Shown piece after piece: positions 19,515 to 26,937 of a stretch of DNA of 59,986 bases. The DNA is from Oscillatoria sp. (GTDB lineage Bacteria; Cyanobacteriota; Cyanobacteriia; Cyanobacteriales; Laspinemataceae): positions 1 to 59,986 of the forward strand of contig JAABSJ010000007.1 of the NCBI GenBank assembly GCA_011390515.1, read 5' to 3'. How positions within the stretch are numbered: the stretch's first letter is position 1; the number at the start of each line of letters is the position of its first letter. The notes beneath the pieces were generated by a model. It was given only the letters and a program-made list of their open reading frames with translations, did not search any database and was not told the origin of the DNA. The position numbers and the translations under genes are program-made.

Positions 19515-19838
19515 TTAAGCCTCTTGTTCTAATTGCGTTTTCATCCGTTCTAGGGTTTGGTGCATTTGTTGAAACATTTGCTGCGGTGTCATGCCAAATT
19601 GACCCAGTTGGGTCTTAAGCTGTTCAACGGTCATTTGAGCCATGAAGTCTTCGGAAAGTTCAAAGCGTTTCATGAAAATGCTGTACCGATCCATCATGGC
19701 TTCCATGCGATCGATATAGAGCTTTTTGCCTTCTCTGTCAAATTTTCCGTAATTGCTGCCAAGTTGGATCAAAGCTTGATAATCTTCAAACAGCTCTTTG
19801 GCTTCTTGCTGAACGATTTCAGAATCAAAAAAACCCAT
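19515..19838 (-). CDS. DUF1825 family protein
   Basis: 107 residues, with sequence MGFFDSEIVQQEAKELFEDY at the start, which I recognise as the small cyanobacterial DUF1825 family. It is all-helical and charged, with no TM or signal (EGKKLYIDRMEAMMDRY, MTPQQMFQQMHQTLERMK). Function is unknown. It is upstream-oriented from lepB on the same strand, 138 bp apart. Confidence 0.85.
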   Translation of the reverse strand: MGFFDSEIVQQEAKELFEDYQALIQLGSNYGKFDREGKKLYIDRMEAMMDRYSIFMKRFELSEDFMAQMTVEQLKTQLGQFGMTPQQMFQQMHQTLERMKTQLEQEA

Positions 19839-19976
19839 TGTTTTCCCAGTTTCTCTTATACTCGTTTCCCCGTCCGGTGGGAATTCCCACCATCTATATT
19901 CTTATTTTAGTGCAGTGCTGGAAAATGGTTTTAGTCCAGAATGGATTTCTCCCCAGTTTTTGAGGGAAATTTGAAG

Positions 19977-20558
19977 CTAGTTGTCTAGTAAACCGATCCG
20001 ATTGATGGGCCAAAATCGCCCGACTGCGCGTCCAATGATGTTGGTTTTGGGTAAAAACCCCCAAACATGGGAATCGTTACTGTTATTACGGTTATCGCCC
20101 ATGACAAATACGGTGTCGTTCGGGACTTGTTGGGGACCCCATTCATAGTCTGGGGGTTCGGCAATGTAATTTTCGGTGAGAGGTTCGTCATTGAGGTAGA
20201 GTTGGCCGTTGTGAATGCGGACGAACTGACCTTCGGTGGCAATGACTCGTTTGATAAAGGCTTGGTTTTTGCTGTAACCGTACTGTTGAAGGGCTGCTGG
20301 CGGGTCGAAGACGATGATCTCTCCGGTGGTGGGCGATCGCCAGTGATAGGAGAGTTTTTCGACGACGAGGCGATCGCCGACTTCTAGGGTCGGAACCATT
20401 GAGACTGAGGGAATAAATCGCGGTTCGGCGACAAAAGCTCGAATCCCTAGGGCTAAAATCAAGGCCAGTGCCAAAATTTGCACGTTGTCTCGCAACTGCT
20501 TCCACCCGTTTGATTCGATGGGGTCTGTTGTTTTTAATTCCGTTTTCTCAGAGGTCAT
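19977..20558 (-). CDS. lepB: Signal peptidase I
   Basis: 193 residues; cleaves signal peptides of exported proteins. A cytoplasmic tail is followed by one TM segment (about 25-45, NVQILALALILALGIRAFVA). The catalytic Ser is in FIPSVSMVPTL and the general-base Lys in AFIKRVIATEGQ. GDNRNNSNDSHVWGF is the conserved box E. The start at 20558 has GGAG eight bases upstream. Cyanobacteria usually have more than one such enzyme; which paralogue this is cannot be told. Confidence 0.95.
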   Translation of the reverse strand: MTSEKTELKTTDPIESNGWKQLRDNVQILALALILALGIRAFVAEPRFIPSVSMVPTLEVGDRLVVEKLSYHWRSPTTGEIIVFDPPAALQQYGYSKNQAFIKRVIATEGQFVRIHNGQLYLNDEPLTENYIAEPPDYEWGPQQVPNDTVFVMGDNRNNSNDSHVWGFLPKTNIIGRAVGRFWPINRIGLLDN

Positions 20559-20763
20559 CTCCAGTTCCCTTTTCCCATGAGGCCCGATCTACCCGCTTTG
20601 CTTCTGGCATCCGTCCCAGATTCGCAGGCATCCCGATGTTTGTTTGTGTCTTTTTATCTTACAACCTCCCCGCCCTAGCATCTTATCTGGGACTCAACTC
20701 TGACACCTGCTGGATTCTGGGAGGGTCCGATTCCTCGGACTCCCGATGGATTGATGAAGAGAT

Positions 20764-21189
20764 TTAGAACAGGAAGTAGAGGCCCCAACCAAGACTCAAA
20801 CCCAGGGTTGCCACGACAAATAAAATTAAAAAGTCTTGCCAGGGACGGAAGGGACCCGTTTGCAGGTCCAGTCGGGCGATCGCAGCGGAGACGAATAAGG
20901 CTAATCCGTAAGCGGAAATATGCAACCAAGACAGGAAAACCACGAGAAAAAAAGCACCCAACAAGACCGTAAAAAACGTCCGATAATCGGATTTCAACCA
21001 ACGCACTGAAAAGGTGCGGATAATCGACCAAGGGGCCGCTAAAGCCTCCGCCATCAGAAATGTAAAAACCATCGATAAAACCCACACCCACAAGGGCGCT
21101 TGAGCGGTGGCTAAGGTCCAGCCAAAGTTAAAATAAGTTATCCCAACTAGCGTCAGAGACAGCCGGGGAAGTGCTTTAATAAAAAACAT
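20764..21189 (-). CDS. Four-helix membrane protein, unknown function
   Basis: 141 residues with four hydrophobic segments at about 8-28, 33-55, 75-105 and 118-140 (for example WVWVLSMVFTFLMAEALAAP and FFTVLLGAFFLVVFLSWLHI). It looks like a conserved cyanobacterial inner or thylakoid membrane protein, but I cannot name the family. A strong ribosome site (AGAGGAGATT) precedes the ATG. Upstream on the same strand is the NIL-ferredoxin gene, 60 bp away, so co-transcription is possible. Confidence 0.75.
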   Translation of the reverse strand: MFFIKALPRLSLTLVGITYFNFGWTLATAQAPLWVWVLSMVFTFLMAEALAAPWSIIRTFSVRWLKSDYRTFFTVLLGAFFLVVFLSWLHISAYGLALFVSAAIARLDLQTGPFRPWQDFLILFVVATLGLSLGWGLYFLF

Positions 21190-21249
21190 GGAATCTCCTC
21201 TGGCACTCGTTAAAAATCCACGCCTTGAGGCTTCAAGATTCGGCGGACC

Positions 21250-21654
21250 CTAAAGATTTGTAGAAATGGCTTGGACGGGACAGGTGGGAATACATTGTTC
21301 ACAAACCACACAGCGCGATCGCGTGAAATTCAGTTGAAAACTCTCTCGGTTGAGGTGCAGGGCTTCCGTTGGACAAACTCCGGTACAAAGTCCGCAGTGA
21401 ACACAAATTTCTTCATCAATTGATATTTCCCGCGAGGCCAAGGAAATGGTAATATCATGGGCGCGCATCCAATCCATTGCCGCATCCAGTTGATCAATAT
21501 CCCCGGATAATTCAACCACGAGAGTCCCCACTTGGTTGGGTGCAACCTGGGCACGAATAATATTAGCAGCAACGTTAAAATCTTTCGCCAATCGATAAGT
21601 AATTGGCATTTGTACCGAACGTTTAGGAAAGGTTAGGGTAACTCGTTTTTTCAC
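21250..21654 (-). CDS. NIL domain / 2[4Fe-4S] ferredoxin protein
   Basis: 134 residues. The N-terminal half (about 1-75) matches the NIL domain, a small ligand-binding fold known from methionine transporters (VTLTFPKRSVQMPITYRLAK, GTLVVELSGD). The C-terminal half carries two [4Fe-4S] motifs, CVHCGLCTGVCP and CVVCEQCIPTCP. Combined NIL-ferredoxins occur in cyanobacteria, and a role in sulfur or methionine metabolism has been suggested for the family but not proven. The start is GTG at 21654 (GTGAAAAAACGAG). A miniature inverted-repeat element ends 41 bp upstream. Confidence 0.9.
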   Translation of the reverse strand: MKKRVTLTFPKRSVQMPITYRLAKDFNVAANIIRAQVAPNQVGTLVVELSGDIDQLDAAMDWMRAHDITISLASREISIDEEICVHCGLCTGVCPTEALHLNRESFQLNFTRSRCVVCEQCIPTCPVQAISTNL

Positions 21655-21695
21655 GGTTTACTTTGAATGAATTGCTTCAAATTAGCAAAGGGGTC

Positions 21696-21856
21696 GGGAG
21701 CATCTCCTCCGTAAAAGGTCGCCCTCACCCTAAATCCCTCTCCCAACCCTTCGACTTAGCTCAGGGGGAGAGGGACTTTGAATCCTTTGCCCCTTCTCCC
21801 AAAATGGGAGAAGGGGTTGGGGGATGAGGGCAAACTGTCCAAATTGAGATGCTCCC
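21696..21856. mobile_element. Second miniature inverted-repeat element with GGGAGCATCTC ends
   Basis: 161 bp bounded by GGGAGCATCTC (21696-21706) and GAGATGCTCCC (21846-21856), the same ends as 12870-13023. The inside is again a nested palindrome (CCCTCTCCCAACCC with GGTTGGGGGATGAGGG; CCCCTTCTCCCAAAATGGGA). Flanking octamers AAGGGGTC and AAGATGTC agree at six of eight positions, a possible decayed target duplication. It lies between the divergent NIL-ferredoxin and txlA genes; the rest of this gap includes a CCACCCCGACA triplication at 21957-21998. Confidence 0.65.
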
Positions 21857-22075
21857 AAGATGTCAAACTCTCTGGAGATTTCTTGTCGAATTCTGCTCGA
21901 AATTCCAGAGTCTTATTGTAGCGCGGCTTCTCAAAAAAATGCTGTTCGCGCCCACTCCACCACCCCGACACCACCCCGACACCACCCCGACCCCACCCCA
22001 TCGCCTCATCCCTCCCAATTGGCGATCGTTCGCTAAACTAGAAACAACTTGTAATAACTGGTAATAAAAGAGGCG

Positions 22076-22657
22076 ATGACTGCGAATTTACCTGAAAAAC
22101 CCCCGGCTTCATTCCTGAATCAACTCAGAAATCTGATTATTGTCCTAACGGCTACGGTCCTAGCAGTGGGGATTTTCCTAGGATTGCGGACGGAATCGAG
22201 TACGGTTTCCTTAACGGATCTGGAGACGGATTCAATCCCTTATGAGGTAGCACTGGAGAATGGCAAACCGACTTTGATGGAATTTTATGCTAATTGGTGC
22301 ACAAGCTGTATGGCAATGGCACCGGAAATGAAAGAACTGGAAACGGAATATGCAGAAAACGTGAACTTTGTGATGTTGAATGTGGACAATACCAAGTGGT
22401 TACCTGAGTTGACGAAATATCGGGTGGATGGCATTCCTCATTTTGTCTTTTTAGGCGGGGATGGAGAGGCAATTGCGGAGGCGATCGGGGAAATTCCTCA
22501 AGGCGTGATGGCGGAAAATATCGAAGCTTTAATAGCCGGAAATCCGTTACCCCACGCCAAGGCAAAAGGTCAAAATTCAGCGTTGAAGAGTGCCGCAGTG
22601 GCGAAAAATGCGAGTAAAACTGACCCCCGGAGTCATAGCGCTCAAGTCGTGAATTAA
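22076..22657 (+). CDS. txlA: Thioredoxin-like membrane protein TxlA (HCF164 type)
   Basis: 193 residues. A single TM anchor at about 17-38 (LIIVLTATVLAVGIFLGL) is followed by a thioredoxin domain at about 50-165 with active site YANWCTSCMAMAP and the cis-Pro loop DGIPHFVFLG. In cyanobacteria and chloroplasts this protein faces the thylakoid lumen or periplasm and passes reducing power for cytochrome assembly. The C-terminal 30 residues are Ala/Lys/Ser rich and probably disordered. The ATG at 22076 has only a weak ribosome site (AGAGG). Confidence 0.9.
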   Translation: MTANLPEKPPASFLNQLRNLIIVLTATVLAVGIFLGLRTESSTVSLTDLETDSIPYEVALENGKPTLMEFYANWCTSCMAMAPEMKELETEYAENVNFVMLNVDNTKWLPELTKYRVDGIPHFVFLGGDGEAIAEAIGEIPQGVMAENIEALIAGNPLPHAKAKGQNSALKSAAVAKNASKTDPRSHSAQVVN

Positions 22658-22700
22658 TCGGGTCTGAATTGGGGGAATCCTAAAGCGTCGGTACAGGATT

Positions 22701-22891
22701 AGCTCCCCAGAACCAGAAACCGGGTTTTTGCCTAAATTGGTGATGATTGGCAGAAATCTTTTGAAAAAACCCGGTTTCTAACCCATGAAGTAGCCTGTAA
22801 TTAGCTCCCTAGGACCAGAAACCGGGTTTTTGCCTAAATTGGTGATAATTGGCAGAAATGTTCTGAAAAAAACCGGTTTATAACCCATGAA
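22701..22891. repeat. Two direct copies of an 88-bp AGAAACCGGGTTTTT inverted-repeat unit
   Basis: Copies at 22701-22788 and 22803-22891 share AGCTCCC, CCAGAAACCGGGTTTTTGCC, TAAATTGGTGATNATTGGCA and a closing AAAAACCCGGTTTCT. Each is an imperfect hairpin with about 15-bp arms. A diverged third copy is at 33411-33472. They sit between the convergent txlA and murG. Confidence 0.85.
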
Positions 22892-22918
22892 TTCCCCTCA
22901 AAATCTGAGAATTAAGGC

Positions 22919-24049
22919 TTACTTTTCTACCCATTCTCGGACTAATTGAGCGAGCCGATCGCCACTATCGGGAACGGCTAACCCACCGGCTGCTTCTGCC
23001 ATTTCCTGCAAGGATTCCGGTGACTTGATCCAGTCTAAAACTTGCTGTTGCAACTGTTGCGCCGTTAGCTCTTGTTGGCGATAAACTACGGCGGCCCCTG
23101 CATCGGCAAAGACGGCTGCATTATAGGCTTGATGATCTTCTGCGGCAAAGGGATAAGGAATTAAAATCGAGGGCGTTTTCGTCACCGCTAATTCGGTTAA
23201 AGTCCCCGCACCCGCCCGACTAATGACGAGGGTGGCGCGATGCAATAATCCCGCCATATTGGGATAAAACGGCATAGAAATGTAGTGTGGATGCTGAAAA
23301 CTATCGACTTCCGGATCATTGTCTCCGGTTTGATGGAAAATCCAGGCACCGGCATCAATCCAAGATTTAGCGCATTCTCGCACCAATTTGTTGACAGCAA
23401 CTGCGCCTTGGGAACCTCCTGCGATCGCAATTAAAGGGACATTTTCAGGAATGGGTAAATCCAATTCCGGGGTAGCGAGGAAAGGCGATCGCACGGGAGT
23501 TCCCACACAAGCAGTGTTTGCCTTGGGTAAATATTGCGCCGCTTTCTCAAACCCGACTGCCACCACGGTACAAAAGGGACTAAAGGTGCGGGTGACTTTC
23601 CCCGGCAGGGCGTTAGACTCATGAAGAATCGCCGGTAATCCCAGAGAACGGGCTGCTAAAATAGCAGGAGCAGCAATATAACCCCCCGTGGTAAAGACGC
23701 CGTGAAATTCTCCAGTTTTGAGCAAGCGGCGCACTTGAAACACGGAACTAACGAGTCGGAAGGCGATTTTGAGGGTGCCGAGTCCGAGACGCTGTTGAAA
23801 TCCTTCGACAGGAATGGTGTGCAACCGATAGCGATCGCCAATCAGTTGAGTTTCCATGCGGTTGGGAACCCCCAACCATTCAATTTGATAGTCTGGGAGT
23901 TGTTCTGCGGTGGCGAGTGCGGGGAACAAATGCCCACCTGTGCCACTCGCAGCAATCAGTAGTCGAATCGGTTTATTTGCCAAGTCGGTAGCCTCTGTTT
24001 GCGTTTCCTGGGGATAGTTTTCGGTTGGATGCAACAATTGCGATCGCAT
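22919..24049 (-). CDS. murG: UDP-N-acetylglucosamine--lipid I GlcNAc transferase
   Basis: MurG makes lipid II for peptidoglycan at the cytoplasmic face of the membrane. 376 residues; the first 27 are a variable extension, then the GT28 fold. Motifs: LLIAASGTGGHLFPALA (Gly-rich lipid I loop), HESNALPGKVTRTF, IAIAGGSQGAVAVNKLV (UDP-GlcNAc loop), and ISRAGAGTLTELAVTKTPSILIPYPFAAEDHQ. The start ATG at 24049 gives MRSQLLHPTENY. It is divergent from the NTF2-like gene with 127-145 bp between, and no other mur genes are adjacent. Confidence 0.96.
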   Translation of the reverse strand: MRSQLLHPTENYPQETQTEATDLANKPIRLLIAASGTGGHLFPALATAEQLPDYQIEWLGVPNRMETQLIGDRYRLHTIPVEGFQQRLGLGTLKIAFRLVSSVFQVRRLLKTGEFHGVFTTGGYIAAPAILAARSLGLPAILHESNALPGKVTRTFSPFCTVVAVGFEKAAQYLPKANTACVGTPVRSPFLATPELDLPIPENVPLIAIAGGSQGAVAVNKLVRECAKSWIDAGAWIFHQTGDNDPEVDSFQHPHYISMPFYPNMAGLLHRATLVISRAGAGTLTELAVTKTPSILIPYPFAAEDHQAYNAAVFADAGAAVVYRQQELTAQQLQQQVLDWIKSPESLQEMAEAAGGLAVPDSGDRLAQLVREWVEK

Positions 24050-24194
24050 CTAAACTATAAATTTAAACGGGTTAATCTCTGTTTTTCGAGCGCCTGTGCA
24101 ATCCAATTCAGTTCATCCCTGCGGAAATCCCCGGTTTTCTCCGGAAGACTATTGCTAGGATCTGTTCTATCGTGTCGTGTTGAAGCCCTCCCCA

Positions 24195-25043
24195 ATGACT
24201 AATCCCTTGAGCTTACTGCAATCCCGTTTGAGCCCTTTGCGGCAATCCACGGGGACCCCCAGCCGTGAACGTTCGGCGATCGCTGCAATTATGGTCAGTT
24301 TCAGCCTCTGGTGTGCTGGAGGGGCCACACCCATGAGGGTTGCCGCAGCCACGGCTCAAACTGCACCCCCGGAACTTAACCGGATTCTCCAGGATATTGA
24401 TTCTGCTGCCAATCGGCAAGATATTCAAGCCGTGATGCAGTTTTATAGTCCAACCTTTGTCAATTCTGATGGATTAGATTATCAGAGTTTAAGGGAAGGA
24501 TTAACCCAACTATGGGAGCGTTTCCCTAATTTGAGCTATCGCACGGAGATCGAGTCTTGGGAACGGGATGGGAATGGATTTAGGGTGGAAACGGTTACCG
24601 AAATTACTGGGGTGGAGACTCAAAACGATCGCGATTTGAGGTTAACGGCAACGGTGCGATCGCAGCAGCATTATAGTAACCAGCAAATTGTTCGTCAAAA
24701 TATTATCGCCGAACGCAATCAAATCACGACCGGCGACAATCCCCCCACTTTACAAATTAATTTACCCGAAGAAGTCCGCCCAGGGGAGCGTTATCACTTC
24801 GATGCGATCGTTCTTGAGCCCCTGCGAAATGATTTAATTCTGGGCTATGCACTGGAAGAACCCGTTCGCACGACCCAATATTTAATCCCTTCTGATTTGA
24901 AATTAGAACCCCTCGCCGCTGGGGGACTTTTTAAAGTCGGTCAAGCCCCATCTACGGAAGATAATCGCTGGATTTCAGCGATTATTGTTCGCAAAGATGG
25001 CATCACAATGGTTACCCACCGCCTCCGGATTGTCTCCCCTTAA
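24195..25043 (+). CDS. NTF2/SnoaL-like secreted protein
   Basis: About 282 residues from ATG 24195 (MTNPLSLLQSR); the open frame begins at GTG 24177. A signal-like hydrophobic stretch (IAAIMVSFSLWCAGGATPMRVAAA) is followed by LQDIDSAANRQDIQAVMQFY and YQSLREGLTQLWERFPNLSY. That pattern is typical of the NTF2-like cone fold used for small-ligand binding or subunit association (about residues 60-180). The second half (PPTLQINLPEEVRPGERYHF) is a beta-rich domain found in cyanobacterial relatives. Probably periplasmic; no catalytic residues can be argued. Confidence 0.75.
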   Translation: MTNPLSLLQSRLSPLRQSTGTPSRERSAIAAIMVSFSLWCAGGATPMRVAAATAQTAPPELNRILQDIDSAANRQDIQAVMQFYSPTFVNSDGLDYQSLREGLTQLWERFPNLSYRTEIESWERDGNGFRVETVTEITGVETQNDRDLRLTATVRSQQHYSNQQIVRQNIIAERNQITTGDNPPTLQINLPEEVRPGERYHFDAIVLEPLRNDLILGYALEEPVRTTQYLIPSDLKLEPLAAGGLFKVGQAPSTEDNRWISAIIVRKDGITMVTHRLRIVSP

Positions 25044-25105
25044 TCTTGAGTTTGATTCTATCCTGAGATACCGGCTCTCTTAGCAATCAAATAAGTCGGC
25101 TTCTG

Positions 25106-25147
25106 CACCCCTGTAGAGGCGATTCGCGAATCGCCTCTACAGGGGTG
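25106..25147. repeat. 42-bp perfect palindrome with ATTCGCGAAT centre
   Basis: 21-bp arms CACCCCTGTAGAGGCGATTC-G and complement. It lies between the convergent NTF2-like and GtrA genes and may serve as a bidirectional terminator. The family also includes 31233-31272 and 10990-11024. Confidence 0.9.
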
Positions 25148-25257
25148 GTTTAATGTTGAAAAAAATTGCGTAATTCCTGTCACCTCAATCTTCACAATGA
25201 AACTCTAATTTCTTAGTTTTAAATATCTTTAACTATTAAATAACTGGAAATAATATC

Positions 25258-25710
25258 CTATCTTTGTTTAGGGTTGGCGTGGAAATTAGGTGAGTTTCGT
25301 TTTAAGGATTGACCTGGCCCAAAAACCATGTATTTGGTGCCGGGATACACCCAGAAAAGGAAGACTGTATTTTTAGAAATTAACCAGGCTAATTCTTCCT
25401 GGGGAATAATAGAGTTAGCCAGGAGGGTAGTGGCGAGGGAATGTAAAATTAATGCGCCCCCAGACACGATGATATAACGACCGATAGATTCGGCCAAACC
25501 GTGCTGCTTGCTATGACGAAATACCCACAGTCGGCAAATGGTAAAATGGAGCAGTGCCCCGGCTAGAGAACCGAGGGCTGCGGCGGTGGAAATTTGGAGA
25601 TTTACTCCTCGGTTGAATAGAGTAAAGACTACAAAATCAAGGGAGGTTGCCAGCCAAGAGGCAACACTCATTTTACTAATATCTCGAATGTGTTCTATGA
25701 GCGCTCTCAT
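25258..25710 (-). CDS. GtrA-family membrane protein
   Basis: 150 residues with four TM helices at about 15-35, 43-62, 80-98 and 108-128. The family pattern SVASWLATSLDFVVFTLFNR, then SLAGALLHFTICRLWVF, is that of GtrA, a small protein linked to moving lipid-linked sugars or to cell-surface glycan synthesis. No glycosyltransferase partner lies next to it. The ATG at 25710 gives MRALIEHIRD. Confidence 0.8.
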   Translation of the reverse strand: MRALIEHIRDISKMSVASWLATSLDFVVFTLFNRGVNLQISTAAALGSLAGALLHFTICRLWVFRHSKQHGLAESIGRYIIVSGGALILHSLATTLLANSIIPQEELAWLISKNTVFLFWVYPGTKYMVFGPGQSLKRNSPNFHANPKQR

Positions 25711-26937
25711 TACACGCTTAGGTCTTTGATTGCATCAATACAATACCGTTGAATTAGCAGACAGGTTAAAAAATTTCCCCAGTCAGGAAAAAAGAGGCAT
25801 CAAGCTTTTAACCCTCTGGGAGGGGTGCGGGATCAGCATACAGCATCCTCGTTCGCCTGAGTACAATTAAGCATCAAAAGCGAGGATTGGGGAAGCGGAC
25901 GGTGACCGTACTTACCTACTATTTATTGTATTCTGGTGGAGAAAATGGGGAGGCTATGTGCCACTTGAGCAACTGGTTATGGGTTGGGGTGAAGCTGAAA
26001 TCCGCTATGATTCGCTATAACCCGATGTGGGTTTAAACCCGATGATCTGTAGAGACGGGAGGTTTTATGTCTTTACATTGCCTTCACCGGATATTCCCAT
26101 GATAGCGCTAGGGGGAAATGAGGGAGAGAAGCGGGAGAATGGGGATTGAGGTGGAATTGTTCAATCCTGGCTGTATTTTGACGAATTCTGGTCAGAATAG
26201 AGCAGGGATTGAGGTGGAATTGCGGGGGGTTATCCAGGTTTGAAGCGGCGGAAAATTTTTGACCGATGAGCGGTGGGGAGAAATTTGAGGAATCGATCGC
26301 TTTGTGTTCGTCTGGAGCCCTAACTTAAAATTTTAGAGTAATGCATATCGTCTGAGTATTGCGATGGATTATAGCATATTTGGGAAAAAAACAGAGAAAA
26401 TTTACAGAAAATTTAGGAAAAGTTTACAGAATTAAAGCAAAAGTTAATCCGATATTTCAGGATTTTGAGTTAAATTGCGATCGGGGAAAAGAGTACCGAT
26501 TCGCCAATTGGGGAGGGAGAAACTGCTGTCATGGATTGGCGCGATCGCCAGAACCGGGGAGAGGAGTATCCCAAAGCCAGTAAGTAACTACACCTAATCA
26601 ACCGGGCTTGAGAAAATCTAGGGGAAACTATTCCCCAGATTTTGCTCAGGATGGTCCACTCGGGAGGGCGAACTAGAAAACCCGTTGATTGAAGAGTCAG
26701 CGAAAACCGGGTCAAATCCTGCCAGGGCAATCGGTCCGACCCTCTCTTGAGGGATGGGTTAACTCCGGATCGGGAAACCCAAATTAACAAGACTTAACAT
26801 TGTAAACTAAGGAATGGATCCTAATTTGCCAAATGATCCCTTAAATTAGGAAAGGCAGTGATAAGATCGAAAAACATCGCTATTCCGACCGGATTACCGG
26901 AGAGAAATAGCCTCTACCATCTTCACGAGATGTGCTC
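25711..26937. other. Intergenic region of 1.2 kb upstream of sulfite reductase
   Basis: No convincing gene. ORFs at 26359-26583 and 26470-26790 on opposite strands lack any domain. I note a direct repeat GGGATTGAGGTGGAATTG (around 26143 and 26206) and an inverted repeat ATCCTCG / CGAGGAT (around 25845-25888). The length before sir leaves room for a regulated leader or a small RNA, but I recognise no conserved RNA and no NtcA-type GTA-N8-TAC site. Confidence 0.5.

Noticed and set aside
20675-21091. 138-codon minus-strand ORF overlapping the four-helix membrane protein
   Set aside because: It is out of frame with the better-supported gene, which has a strong ribosome site and regular TM segments.
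25790-26060. Structured-looking stretch before sir as a known small RNA (6S, tmRNA, RNase P RNA) or tRNA
   Set aside because: I found no conserved core, no T-loop GTTCGA pattern and no CCA-compatible acceptor stem; only weak inverted repeats.
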